From Chitinophaga sp. Ak27 (GTDB lineage Bacteria; Bacteroidota; Bacteroidia; Chitinophagales; Chitinophagaceae), in assembly GCF_012726295.1 (NCBI RefSeq), contig NZ_JABAOB010000005.1:62001-126000 (forward strand): a DNA stretch of 64,000 nt. The letters are read 5' to 3'. Under the pieces are notes generated by a model. The model searched no databases. It had not been told where the DNA came from and saw nothing but the letters and a program-made list of their open reading frames with translations. Of this stretch, positions 17,006 to 25,676 are shown in pieces (position 1 is the stretch's first letter; the number at the start of each line of letters is the position of its first letter). The translations under genes and the position numbers were made by a program.

Positions 17006-18871
17006 ATGTTGTACTGTATACGTACTTTTTATATCCTTGTACTATGCTGTATGTCGTTACAGCCCATCTACGGACAGTCTGCCGCAGCAGACAGTATCAC
17101 CGTCGATAATTGGCTGAAACGGGCAACGGAGAAAATGGACAAGAATGAATTTGATTCCAGCGAAACTTATATAAAAAAAGCACTTACGCTATCCAAAACA
17201 AGCCACCTGCCTGCACAAACCATTAAATCCATGCAGGCGTATGCCAATTTCCTGTATACCCGGTTACGCTATCCGGAAGCACTCCGGATCAGCGAGGAAC
17301 AATTAGCCCTCGGCCAACAACTAAAAAATGACCAGGTCATCGCCAACGCCTATAATAATATGGCTGTACAGTACCGCTGCCTGGGTAACCTACAACTGGC
17401 AGCAGACAACATGCTCAAGGCCATTAAAATTGCTGAATACAAGAAAGATTCTGCCAGCCTGAGAAGAAATTACAATAACCTGGCCTCTATATTCGTAGAC
17501 CTGAACGATAAAAAGAATAGTCTTTATTACGCGGAAAAAAGTACCCAAATAGCAGCCTCGCTAAAGGATAGTCTCCAATGGGCCAAAAGCATCGTCAATC
17601 TTGCCAACAGCGAAGCACTGAACAGCCAGTACAATCGTGCGGCGCAACATCTCCTGCAGGTAGCACACATCTCGGAAAAACTTAACGATCGCAGTCTGCT
17701 ATTGCACGCCTTTGTTAATCTTGGAGATATCAACAACAAAACACAAAATAACCGGGAAGCCCTTCTTTATTACCAGAAAGCCGCTGATATACTTAAAGCC
17801 GATCCTGACCCCGACTTTGAAATGTATACCAATTATGGCCTGGCAACCTCCTACGATGGATTAAATGATCCCCATACCGCTCAAAAATATTATGACCTGG
17901 TACTCCCAACCGCGGAAGCGCTCATGCCCAAAAATGACCTGAAAGAAGTATACCTGCTGGGCGCGGCTATCCAGGAAAAATTAAAACATCCCGATATCGC
18001 CCTCCAGTTGTGGAAAAAATACAATACACTCAACGATACTATCCTCAACGAAACCACCCAGAGAGCGATTCATGAAGCAGAGATAAAATACCAATCCTCA
18101 CAAAAAGAAAAAGCGATCGTACAACAACAATTACAACTCAGTAATAAAAATGTACAGCTACAAAATAAAAACCGCGTCATTCTCATTGCCATTATATTGA
18201 TCATCGGGCTTATCAGCATCTGCCTGATTATCTACCTGATCTACCGGAATAAAAATCAGCTGATAGAACTTAACCTGCTGAAAGCACAAATTCATCCACA
18301 TTTCTTATTCAACACCCTCAACAACTTATACGCACTTAGTCTCAGCAAATCTGATAAATCGCCGGAAGTAGTACTGGAGCTATCACAAATACTACGGTAC
18401 ATCCTGTATGAATGCAACACGTCTACCGTTAACCTGGAAAAGGAAATCAGGATGATAGAACGTTATATCTCACTGGAAAAAATCCGGTATCAGAACCAGC
18501 TGGAAGTTAATATGGATATGGATGGACACCTATCGCAGTTCAACGTGGCGCCCCTGTTGATCCTGCCATTGGTGGAAAACGCCTTTAAACATGGAATCAG
18601 TAAACTGATGGAAGACGGATGGATCAACATTTCCGCAAAAGCCAGGCAGGATCAATTCATTTTCAAAATATCCAATAACAAATTACCAGACAGCGACCAT
18701 CGCGCGCAATCGTCTGCCTTTGGCAATATTGGATTGCTGAACATCCGGAAACGGCTGGATATTCTTTATCCCGGTCAACATGAGCTTAAAATTATAAATG
18801 AAGAAGAAGTATTTGCCGTCATTATGAAGCTAAAACTGAAACAGGATACCGGCTATGCCCACCCGGCATAA
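17006..18871 (+). CDS. TPR-containing LytS-type sensor histidine kinase
   Basis: A 621-residue membrane kinase. A signal or anchor sequence at residues 1-24 precedes a long tetratricopeptide-repeat region (about residues 30-360: ANAYNNMAVQYRCLGN, RRNYNNLASIFVDLND and HAFVNLGDINNKTQN are individual repeats), probably periplasmic. A transmembrane helix (about 390-413) and the cytoplasmic His_kinase domain (PF06580) follow. The phosphorylated histidine is in AQIHPHFLFNTLNNLYAL, and the ATP-binding part has LPLVENAFKHG and GNIGLLNIRKRL. It lies ahead of a second kinase and one LytTR regulator, so it probably feeds the same output. The input signal is unknown. Confidence 0.93.
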   Translation: MLYCIRTFYILVLCCMSLQPIYGQSAAADSITVDNWLKRATEKMDKNEFDSSETYIKKALTLSKTSHLPAQTIKSMQAYANFLYTRLRYPEALRISEEQLALGQQLKNDQVIANAYNNMAVQYRCLGNLQLAADNMLKAIKIAEYKKDSASLRRNYNNLASIFVDLNDKKNSLYYAEKSTQIAASLKDSLQWAKSIVNLANSEALNSQYNRAAQHLLQVAHISEKLNDRSLLLHAFVNLGDINNKTQNNREALLYYQKAADILKADPDPDFEMYTNYGLATSYDGLNDPHTAQKYYDLVLPTAEALMPKNDLKEVYLLGAAIQEKLKHPDIALQLWKKYNTLNDTILNETTQRAIHEAEIKYQSSQKEKAIVQQQLQLSNKNVQLQNKNRVILIAIILIIGLISICLIIYLIYRNKNQLIELNLLKAQIHPHFLFNTLNNLYALSLSKSDKSPEVVLELSQILRYILYECNTSTVNLEKEIRMIERYISLEKIRYQNQLEVNMDMDGHLSQFNVAPLLILPLVENAFKHGISKLMEDGWINISAKARQDQFIFKISNNKLPDSDHRAQSSAFGNIGLLNIRKRLDILYPGQHELKIINEEEVFAVIMKLKLKQDTGYAHPA

Positions 18872-18955
18872 ACCGGTTGTTGATCGACAAAACAACACCC
18901 TCTATCTTCAGTTATATCAGCAAACTTTTCCGAAACGTACCTTTGCATGGGCAAA

Positions 18956-20047
18956 ATGAATAAGAGCATATTACATCATATTATCTTCTGGTCGGTTGTG
19001 GCCTTCATACTCACCATATTCTATGGTGCAGGGCTTCCCGACTATGGCACCGCCTTCCTGGTGATCATGATGTTTCAACCGCTGCAATGGGCTTACTTTT
19101 ATACGGTGGCCTACTGGGCTATTCCGCGGTTCCTGTACCGCAAGAAATATGTACAGCTGGCATTGGCGCTAACTGCTTGTGCCTTCACCGCAGGACTCCT
19201 GTTCAGACTAATAGAAATCATACTGGCCGACCCTTATATTATGCAGAAAATGTTGCAGAAAAACCCTGCCTTCACCTGGCATAAACTGAATGGCACTTTC
19301 GTACAACAACTGCTTAAACCGGTATATATCATTAATGCGTTCGAACAAAGCAACATGGTCATCTGGGTAGCCATTTCTCTCAAATTCATTAAAATGTGGT
19401 TTGAGAAAAAACAGCTGAGTACACAAGCTGAACTGAGTGCCCTGAAAAGCCAGATACATCCCCATTTCCTCTTTAATACCCTAAATAACCTATACGCCCT
19501 TACTTTGAAGCAATCACCACAATCACCCACAATTGTGCTTGGGCTGTCAGATATACTCCGGTATATGCTGTACGAATGCGGTACCGACCAGGTGCTGTTG
19601 AAACGCGATGTAGAGATCATGATGCGATACGTGGAACTGGAAAAACTGCGGTATGAAGACAGGCTGGATCTCAACTTCAGCATCATAGGAGAAATGAATG
19701 GCCAAAAAATTCCACCGCTGCTGATGCTACCGCTCATTGAAAATGCCTTTAAACACGGTACCAGCGAAACAGTGGAAGATGCATGGATCAACATGGACCT
19801 GCACTTAAAAAACAACCGGCTGAAATTTAAAATATCCAATAGCAAACCGGCCAGCACATTGACCAATAGCAAAAAGGAAATAGGAAGAATAGGATTAAAT
19901 AACGTGCAGAAGCGATTGGAACTGCTATTCCCGTATGCCCATCAATTACAGATCTTCGAAGAAGAAGAAATGTTTGTTGTTATTCTTGACCTGGACTTGA
20001 AACAAAATTTAATACCCCATGAAAATAAGAACCTTGATCGTGGATGA
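18956..20047 (+). CDS. LytS-type integral membrane histidine kinase
   Basis: A 363-residue kinase with four hydrophobic helices in the first 130 residues (HHIIFWSVVAFILTIFYG is the first) and no extracellular domain. The His_kinase domain has the phosphoacceptor in SQIHPHFLFNTLNNLYAL (about H168), and the ATP-lid region has LPLIENAFKHG and GLNNVQKRLELLFP. ATG 18956 is preferred to 18947 because a TACCTTTG element (18938-18945) would start transcription near 18952. The gene overlaps the response regulator by 29 bases, so this kinase is the direct partner of the regulator. Confidence 0.93.
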   Translation: MNKSILHHIIFWSVVAFILTIFYGAGLPDYGTAFLVIMMFQPLQWAYFYTVAYWAIPRFLYRKKYVQLALALTACAFTAGLLFRLIEIILADPYIMQKMLQKNPAFTWHKLNGTFVQQLLKPVYIINAFEQSNMVIWVAISLKFIKMWFEKKQLSTQAELSALKSQIHPHFLFNTLNNLYALTLKQSPQSPTIVLGLSDILRYMLYECGTDQVLLKRDVEIMMRYVELEKLRYEDRLDLNFSIIGEMNGQKIPPLLMLPLIENAFKHGTSETVEDAWINMDLHLKNNRLKFKISNSKPASTLTNSKKEIGRIGLNNVQKRLELLFPYAHQLQIFEEEEMFVVILDLDLKQNLIPHENKNLDRG

Positions 20048-20738
20048 TGAGCCACATGCGATTGAGATTATAGAAAAATATATTGAAAATTTCCAGGAGA
20101 TAGAACTGGTTGCTAAATGTAATAATGCTATACAAGCTTTCCAGCTTCTGCAACAACATAAAGTGGATCTTATCTTCCTGGATATTAAAATGCCTGGACT
20201 ATTAGGCACTGACTTTATCCGAAGCCTGAAGCATCCGCCCAAAATAATATTTACCACAGCTTACCAGGACTATGCCCTGGAAGGATTTGATCTCAACGCC
20301 GTTGATTACCTGCTGAAGCCTATACCATTTGACCGCTTTCTGAAAGCAATCGATAAAGTATTTGCGCTGTACAAAGTGACTAACCAGAAAATTACGATCT
20401 CGGAAAAAGCAACTGAACAAAAAAATGATGTATTCCTTTACCTCCGTGTGGAAAGAAAGATGGTAAAGGTAAACGTAGCCGATATCTACTGGATTGAAAG
20501 TCTTAAGGACTACATCAAAGTAGTCCTTAAGGATAAAGTACTGATATCAAAACAGAAAATCAGCTTGCTGGAAGAGTTATTACCGGAAGAAAAATTCATG
20601 AGAATACACCGGTCATTTATTGTATCTACACATAAAATAGAAAGCTATCATGCCTACTCTGTAGAGCTACTGGGCATTGAGTTACCTATCGGCAGAAATT
20701 ATAAAACAGAGTGTCATAAAAGGCTAAAGAGCAACTGA
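20019..20738 (+). CDS. LytTR family response regulator
   Basis: A 239-residue two-component output protein. The receiver domain has D9/D10 in LIVDDEPHA, the phosphoacceptor D55 in IFLDIKMPG, the switch threonine in IFTTAYQDYA, and lysine in DYLLKPI. Residues about 140-235 are the LytTR DNA-binding domain (KVNVADIYWIESLKDYI, then FMRIHRSFIVS). It overlaps the upstream kinase gene and is probably phosphorylated by one or both kinases. Target genes are not evident; the neighbouring SusCD operon is one possibility. Confidence 0.96.
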   Translation: MKIRTLIVDDEPHAIEIIEKYIENFQEIELVAKCNNAIQAFQLLQQHKVDLIFLDIKMPGLLGTDFIRSLKHPPKIIFTTAYQDYALEGFDLNAVDYLLKPIPFDRFLKAIDKVFALYKVTNQKITISEKATEQKNDVFLYLRVERKMVKVNVADIYWIESLKDYIKVVLKDKVLISKQKISLLEELLPEEKFMRIHRSFIVSTHKIESYHAYSVELLGIELPIGRNYKTECHKRLKSN

Positions 20739-20838
20739 CGCCGAATAGTATACCTGACATGCCGAGGTAAAACTACCATGTTCGTAGCGATAAATTTTTC
20801 TTCACTTTGAATTGTTCCTTAGAGAGGCGAGGGGGTTA

Positions 20839-21387
20839 TTAAATCTTTTTTTTGTAATTACGTATAAAAAAGGTGGGCAACAGCAAAATGTACAGCAGCT
20901 GCAATAGAACACCAGCGGGGGTATCCAGCCGAAATGTTTTCCTGTATTTTTGCAACAGGAATAACAAAACAGGGAAGGAGGGCATTCCTTTTTTGTCAGT
21001 TTTTCCCTGGTTGGAAAGCCTGGTCATGGCACGAAGAAACTGTTCCGTGTTCATCGCCGGAACTACTTTCCAGTTCACGATCGTGGGTTTAAAACCGGAG
21101 TTCCATATGCTGTGTCTTATATTAGGTTTAATATGTACCCGGGCTCCTTTTCTGTAAATTTTTATTTCTCCATTCAAACGTATCGTAAGTTCTCCTTCTT
21201 CTACCTGAAAAAACTCTTCCTGGGCAGGATGATAATGCAGGGGAGGTTCGGAAGAAAAGGGAAGGTAGGTAGCCTCCAATTCCAGGTATTCCCCGGCAGT
21301 ATCGTCGGTAGATTTCAGGAACTTTATGACTTGTCCTGTAACGCGGTTAGTAATCTGGTACACTTCAGATATAAGTACTTCAGGCAT
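20839..21387 (-). CDS. Cupin domain protein
   Basis: A 182-residue protein with a single cupin beta-barrel. The metal-site motifs are visible: PPLHYHPAQEEFFQVEEGE (two His and one Glu) and later HIKPNIRHSIWN. The C-terminal 40 residues are hydrophobic and basic (LLQLLYILLLPTFFIRNYKKK), which suggests a membrane anchor, unusual for a plain cupin. The enzymatic or sensory role is unknown. It converges with the LytTR gene. Confidence 0.85.
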   Translation of the reverse strand: MPEVLISEVYQITNRVTGQVIKFLKSTDDTAGEYLELEATYLPFSSEPPLHYHPAQEEFFQVEEGELTIRLNGEIKIYRKGARVHIKPNIRHSIWNSGFKPTIVNWKVVPAMNTEQFLRAMTRLSNQGKTDKKGMPSFPVLLFLLQKYRKTFRLDTPAGVLLQLLYILLLPTFFIRNYKKKI

Positions 21388-21800
21388 TTATATTAACGGT
21401 TTGAAAAACGGTGATGAATTATTATTCTATCGACGGGAGTGATAGCTACGCTGCAATCGCGGGCGGCAACCAATGGCCTTTACGGTTTTCCCTCCAAGGC
21501 CTTCCAAAGCTGCTGACCATTCATTTTCGTGATCGTGTTTCATGCTAACATTTCTTTTTTGATGAAACAATATTGGTGTATTTAAAATCACTGTCCAAGC
21601 ACCATGGATATAGGTATAAACAAGCAAGCCCGAATCACGGGAAACGGGTACCAAGAGCATTAACTGGCTAATACCGGGTGAATAAAACATCAAACCAGCT
21701 GTTCATCTACGAAAACATTGCGTTCATCACCGGCACAGCGGCTACAATGAGATACGGCGGGAATCAGGGGTATCAGAAAACAGAAAACAATGGAATATTT
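21388..21800. other. Gene-free stretch between cupin and GNAT genes
   Basis: About 410 bases. A minus-strand frame (21427-21693) ends in MKHDHENEWSAALEGLGGK and then basic residues. It has no recognisable family, no clear start signal and no operon partner, so it is not called as a gene. It could be a remnant. No strong hairpin was seen. Confidence 0.4.
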
Positions 21801-22349
21801 TTATGGTACTATTAGCGAGTACACTAACATGTTGGCAAGATCATCTTCTTTCTCGAGACGTGCTCTCAGCGCATCATCTATAGTAAAACGATTCCGTTCC
21901 AGGAGTTTGATAGAGCGTTCATTTCCGATAGCCGGTAAAGCGGCAATTCTTTTTAGCTGCAGTTGTTCCTGCGCGTAGCGAATGACTTCCGGCAAGACTT
22001 CCTGCATTATGCCTTTTCCGAAATAATCGGCTTGCAGTTCATAGCCAATTTCCGCTTCGCCGAGCTCCGGTACTATATGCCACAGGCCAATGGTTCCTAT
22101 CAGCCGGTCATCATTTTTACTGGTAATTACCCAGTATATCCATTTATTATTCGCAATGCCGCCTTGTATCATCTCAATAAATTGGAGGGCGTCTGCTTCG
22201 GTGGTTGCAATTGGCCGGTCCAGGAACTGGTTAACACGCGGGTCTGAGCGTAAGCTAAAAACATCGGAGGTATCTATTAAAGCGAGGGCGCGCAGCTGAA
22301 AGCGGGGCGTAGAAAGAGATGGAAATGGAGTGAAATTTAATGATAGCAT
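21801..22349 (-). CDS. GNAT family N-acetyltransferase (RimJ/RimL-like)
   Basis: A 182-residue acetyltransferase. It opens with the PRFQLRALALIDTSDVFSLR pattern of ribosomal-protein-type acetyltransferases. The central LIGTIGLWHI and AEIGYELQADYFGKGIMQEV supply the acetyl-CoA-binding strand and loop (Q/RxxGxG/A region), and GNERSIKLLERNRF closes the fold. It probably acetylates an amino group on a protein or small molecule; the substrate is unknown. It stands alone on the minus strand. Confidence 0.9.
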   Translation of the reverse strand: MLSLNFTPFPSLSTPRFQLRALALIDTSDVFSLRSDPRVNQFLDRPIATTEADALQFIEMIQGGIANNKWIYWVITSKNDDRLIGTIGLWHIVPELGEAEIGYELQADYFGKGIMQEVLPEVIRYAQEQLQLKRIAALPAIGNERSIKLLERNRFTIDDALRARLEKEDDLANMLVYSLIVP

Positions 22350-22418
22350 ATGATAAGGTATTAGTTATCCAGGCATGGATAAACCAACGGACTATTACCA
22401 AGATACACAAAATTATGG

Positions 22419-22455
22419 TAGCCTGAATGAGCTGCTTTGCGCTTCATTCAGGCTA
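22419..22455 (-). terminator. Probable terminator after tssD
   Basis: A 12-bp perfect stem (22419-22430 with 22444-22455) located 25 bases past the tssD stop on the minus strand, followed there by a weak T-rich stretch. Confidence 0.65.
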
Positions 22456-22479
22456 TAACGCCGGCTGGTAACGGACGTC

Positions 22480-22869
22480 CTATACTGGCCAGGGGTTTTG
22501 ATAGGTGGAGTTGTTCAACTTCACTTCCCGGGATGATAAGGTGAGCTGAATCTGCAACGGTTGCTCATTGTTAGCATTGAATGTTTCTTCATATTCCACA
22601 CAGTAAGCATCGGTGAATTTCAGCTCTTTCAGCCTGGACATAGAATCCCTCCGGAAGAAAGTAATACTTCCATTTTTTGTTTGGGTATTGGAAATCATCC
22701 AGTCAAACAAACTGGTTTCGCCGGCAGACTCTATCAGTAAATTAATGGTACCTCCTTTGGGGCGGGCGGCAGGCTTTCCATTATGGTCTGTGTTTTGGGA
22801 AAATGAAAACCTGCATTCCAGGACGTTCATTTCCTCTCCATCGATGTTGAGAACAGCTTTAAAAGACAT
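22480..22869 (-). CDS. tssD: T6SS tube protein TssD (Hcp family)
   Basis: A 129-residue protein matching the Bacteroidota-type Hcp/TssD, which stacks as hexamers to form the inner tube of the type VI apparatus. The opening MSFKAVLNIDGEEMNVLECRF and the segment SQNTDHNGKPAARPKGGTIN are typical, followed by SLFDWMISNTQTKNGSI and the late LQIQLTLSSREVKLN strand. ATG 22869 is chosen as the conserved start; an upstream extension exists but is not family-like. No other structural T6SS gene is adjacent, so this is an orphan copy, about 31 kb from the VgrG gene in this window. Confidence 0.93.
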   Translation of the reverse strand: MSFKAVLNIDGEEMNVLECRFSFSQNTDHNGKPAARPKGGTINLLIESAGETSLFDWMISNTQTKNGSITFFRRDSMSRLKELKFTDAYCVEYEETFNANNEQPLQIQLTLSSREVKLNNSTYQNPWPV

Positions 22870-22996
22870 AGTTAATTTGGTTAACAAGTCCGTTGCAAGG
22901 CGCAACAGACAGGCAAAGAAATATGGTATACAAAATGAAAATACACATTTCTGCTTACATGCAGAAAAATTGAGGGTTATTTTTCCTTAAAGCGGT

Positions 22997-23019
22997 AAAA
23001 TGCGGGCCATGGCCCGCAT
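22997..23019 (-). terminator. Terminator of the LuxR-type gene
   Basis: A perfect 20-base palindrome (23000-23019) 16 bases past the LuxR gene stop; on the minus strand it runs into TTTT. Confidence 0.75.
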
Positions 23020-23034
23020 ATATATATGTTAATT

Positions 23035-23724
23035 TTATATAAGATCAAACGCCTGGGCGAAACTGGTGAGGTCGTAACTGGACTGGGCGCCGATCTTAGC
23101 TTTAATATTTCGCCGGTGAGTAACTGCCGTTTTCTCCGAAATACCCGTTTTCTCAGCAATCTCCACCGCACTGAAGCCCAGAGCCAGCAGCCGCAGTATT
23201 TCTTTCTCCCGCTTGGTAAGCGAACCAAATATATGTTGGTTGCGACGGAGGAAGTTATTTTCTTCCAGCAACCGGTTTACCTTACTGGTAACATGATGCA
23301 GCGGATCAATAGGCGTGGCGCAGGTAATAACATGGGTGGGCTGGCCATCGGCATCACGCATAAACACCCGGGATGTGCCCAAATGCCAGGCCCAGTCACG
23401 GGAGGCAGCCATCCTTACCTGCTGGAAAAAGGTAACCACCATATTTGCCTCTGCCGGTGCATCCAGCATGGCAATGATCTTTGGCAGATAATCGGCCACG
23501 TCTGTAGGATTGAAGAAGTTGTCGTAATAGGCTGGCCCCATCTCCTGTAAGGCCTCCAGCGTTGTTCCCAGCTCCCTGCAGCCACGGGACGACATATATT
23601 CCACACAGCTTTTTTGCACATTCATCACAATTACCACAACAGGAAGCGCTGCATCCAGGGTCTTTAAAGCATTCAGCTTGCTTTCCAGCCCTGAGTCATT
23701 ATTAAATACAATGTGCTCAATCAT
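23035..23724 (-). CDS. LuxR-type transcriptional regulator with PAS-like N-terminus
   Basis: A 229-residue regulator. The C-terminal 60 residues are a LuxR/GerE helix-turn-helix (LTKREKEILRLLALGFSAVEIA, KTAVTHRRNIKAKIG). The N-terminal part (LPVVVIVMNVQKSCVEYMS, then VTFFQQVRMAASRDWAWHL, FMRDADGQPTHVI) has the pattern of a PAS sensor domain. The gene lies directly upstream of tssD on the same strand, separated by a terminator and 165 bases, so control of tssD is possible but unproved. A -7 like TACATTTG on the minus strand (23798-23791) is the probable promoter. Confidence 0.9.
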   Translation of the reverse strand: MIEHIVFNNDSGLESKLNALKTLDAALPVVVIVMNVQKSCVEYMSSRGCRELGTTLEALQEMGPAYYDNFFNPTDVADYLPKIIAMLDAPAEANMVVTFFQQVRMAASRDWAWHLGTSRVFMRDADGQPTHVITCATPIDPLHHVTSKVNRLLEENNFLRRNQHIFGSLTKREKEILRLLALGFSAVEIAEKTGISEKTAVTHRRNIKAKIGAQSSYDLTSFAQAFDLI

Positions 23725-23790
23725 GTACTGATATAAATCTTGTATAGGAATTGCTCTTTAATGATGGTTGATAATGGTACTCTCTGTCGG

Positions 23791-23798
23791 CAAATGTA
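23791..23798 (-). promoter_or_regulatory. Probable -7 element of the LuxR-type gene
   Basis: Read on the minus strand this is TACATTTG, a TAnnTTTG match 67 bases before the ATG at 23724. Confidence 0.5.
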
Positions 23799-23815
23799 AT
23801 GCTTTAAAAAATACG

Positions 23816-23850
23816 AAAGGGTCCCATTCCCGAAGAAGAGACCCTTTTTT
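23816..23850. terminator. Orphan terminator-like hairpin in a divergent intergenic region
   Basis: An 8-bp stem (23816-23823 with 23840-23847) with T-runs on both strands. It lies between the divergent LuxR and Crp genes, where no mRNA is expected to end. It may insulate the two promoters or end a small RNA. Confidence 0.55.
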
Positions 23851-23958
23851 GGGGGTAGAAAATACGGTGATTGACTAAATCAGGTGGATGACTTTTTATA
23901 ATGGAATAAGGTGAAATCAAATTGCTGTCACAAATATATGTTAAAGTAATAGCCTGTC

Positions 23959-23982
23959 AAATACCTACTTGTGGGTATTTTT
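23959..23982 (+). promoter_or_regulatory. Hairpin with T-run just before the Crp-type gene
   Basis: A 7-bp perfect stem (23959-23965 with 23974-23980) followed by TTTTT, ending 11 bases before the ATG. It looks like an attenuator, or a palindromic operator for autoregulation. Confidence 0.4.
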
Positions 23983-23993
23983 AAGATATTTAT

Positions 23994-24575
23994 ATGATGA
24001 AAGCTACATCATCTCATTTGTCGGAAAACCTTTGCCACATTGCTTCATTAACGCCCGATGCTATGCAGCTGCTCATTGATAATGCTAACACAGAAGTGGT
24101 AAATAAAGGTGACTATCTACTCCGGGAGGGCCAGCGTTGTCAATGCATCTGGTTTATAGAAAACGGCGCCTGCAGGGCCTTCCACGATAAAGATGCCCGC
24201 GAAATCAACACCGCTTTTTACTTCGAAAACACGTTTTTTACCGATATGAAAAGCCTGCGAAACAATACCAGCACTGAATACAACCTACAGGCCATGGAAA
24301 AAACTATCCTATGGAAATGGCATAAAGACACACTCTCCCATCTCTATCAACTATCGCCGGAAATTACCGCCTTTGGCCGCCAATGGCTGGAACACCTACT
24401 TATTGTACAGGAAACACATATACAATGGCTCACTAAAAATACACCGGAAGAAAGATACCAGGCCATACTGACCCATCATCCCGAACTGGTGCAACGTGTA
24501 CCTCTTACACAATTGTGCTCCTACCTGGGCATTTCCAGGGAAACACTCAGCCGCATCCGCCGTCGCCTCCAATAA
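23994..24575 (+). CDS. Crp/Fnr family transcriptional regulator
   Basis: A 193-residue regulator with an N-terminal cyclic-nucleotide-binding-like beta-roll (KGDYLLREGQRCQCIWFIENG, about residues 37-57) and a short C-terminal helix-turn-helix (VPLTQLCSYLGISRETLSRIRR). The typical cAMP-contacting residues are not obvious, as in many Bacteroidota Crp-like proteins, so the ligand is unknown. It is followed after 70 bases by a SnoaL-like gene on the same strand that it may control. Confidence 0.93.
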   Translation: MMKATSSHLSENLCHIASLTPDAMQLLIDNANTEVVNKGDYLLREGQRCQCIWFIENGACRAFHDKDAREINTAFYFENTFFTDMKSLRNNTSTEYNLQAMEKTILWKWHKDTLSHLYQLSPEITAFGRQWLEHLLIVQETHIQWLTKNTPEERYQAILTHHPELVQRVPLTQLCSYLGISRETLSRIRRRLQ

Positions 24576-24645
24576 CCATTATGTGACGTTTGACACAATT
24601 GTACCACCAACGGCTGCCTACTTTTGTCGTATCAAACTAACAGTT

Positions 24646-25062
24646 ATGACCATAGAAGAACAAAAAGCCTTCATCGACAGTTTCATTTCGATTATCTGGA
24701 ACCAGGGAGATATATCCCGGTTAGACGAATTCCTGCACCCGGAATTTACAGATCATTCCCTGGCACCTTCACTTCCCTCCGGCATTGGCGGGCTAAAGCA
24801 ATGGATCACTATGACCCATACCGCCTTTCACCCCACCACTATTATAGAAGAACAGGTAGCGGAACCTGGTAAAGCTATGATCAGGGTCACCCTGCAAATG
24901 AAACATATAGGCACCTGGAGAGATATTCCGGCTACCGGTATAACGGTAACGACTAAGGGTTACCGCTGCTTTCATCTCAAGGACAACCGGATCATTGCCC
25001 ATTGGGCCTTAATAGATGGGAATACCCTGGAGAAAAAACTGGCTGCCCACAGCAGGGGGTAA
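24646..25062 (+). CDS. SnoaL-like (NTF2-fold) ester cyclase family protein
   Basis: A 138-residue protein of the SnoaL/polyketide-cyclase-like group. It starts MTIEEQKAFIDSFISIIWNQ, followed by the typical LDEFLHPEFTDHS and GGLKQWITMTHTAF segments, and ends with the strand pair GYRCFHLKDNRIIAHWALID. In Bacteroidota these small proteins often sit next to a Crp-like regulator, as here. ATG 24646 is chosen over the open frame to 24496, which overlaps the regulator. The reaction is unknown. Confidence 0.88.
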   Translation: MTIEEQKAFIDSFISIIWNQGDISRLDEFLHPEFTDHSLAPSLPSGIGGLKQWITMTHTAFHPTTIIEEQVAEPGKAMIRVTLQMKHIGTWRDIPATGITVTTKGYRCFHLKDNRIIAHWALIDGNTLEKKLAAHSRG

Positions 25063-25676
25063 AATACCGCCAGCTCAAAGCGTTTCTAGCTACCGTGCCA
25101 ACGTTTTCATATGTATAACCTTAACGAGTAAACGAATATTTTAAAATCCTAATAACAAATGTTAGCTTTCCTAACATGCTGTTAAATATTATCAATACTC
25201 CATCCATCCAGGTGTTGCTGTCGCAGCTAATTTTACTTTTATGGAGATATCAGTAGCAATAATAATCTGCGCATCCAGGTTATTAATCCTCCTGCCGTTG
25301 AAATACTGAAACCCATTACTGGTAATAATTACTTCCCTTCAGCGGGTAAAAACCGTAGATACGGGATGCCGACGGCAACACCGGGAAATGGCAGGCAGCA
25401 GTGCCCAATGACATCCTCCCTGCATAACGTGGTTTATTTACCACAAAAATGATCTTTATCCCCGCAAAACGTAATACTTAATTAACTTTTAATTGTATTT
25501 CGATAATGGATATTATCGTCAAAATAAGATGTCATTTATACATTTATTTCATCAAAATCCCTGTCCCTTGTATTTCAATGAAAATAAATTAAAATTGTAT
25601 TTTATACCTGGTACATTTTATTCCAATGATGCTTTTTTAACATCAATACCTTTTAGTATTTCCTGGGAACCAAATC
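25063..25676 (+). other. Gene-free AT-rich stretch before an AraC gene
   Basis: About 610 bases, increasingly AT-rich toward the right. A short inverted repeat (25159-25177, ATGTTAG...CTAACAT) is present. The frame at 25493-25696 overlaps the AraC start and is not family-like. The stretch probably holds regulatory DNA only. Confidence 0.45.

Noticed and set aside
21427..21693. 88-residue minus-strand frame between cupin and GNAT genes
   Set aside because: The C-terminal half is mildly protein-like but no family or start signal supports it; it was kept as an unexplained intergenic stretch.
23000..23019. Perfect 20-base palindrome as a regulator operator
   Set aside because: It lies just past the LuxR gene stop and runs into a T-run on the minus strand, so a terminator explains it better.
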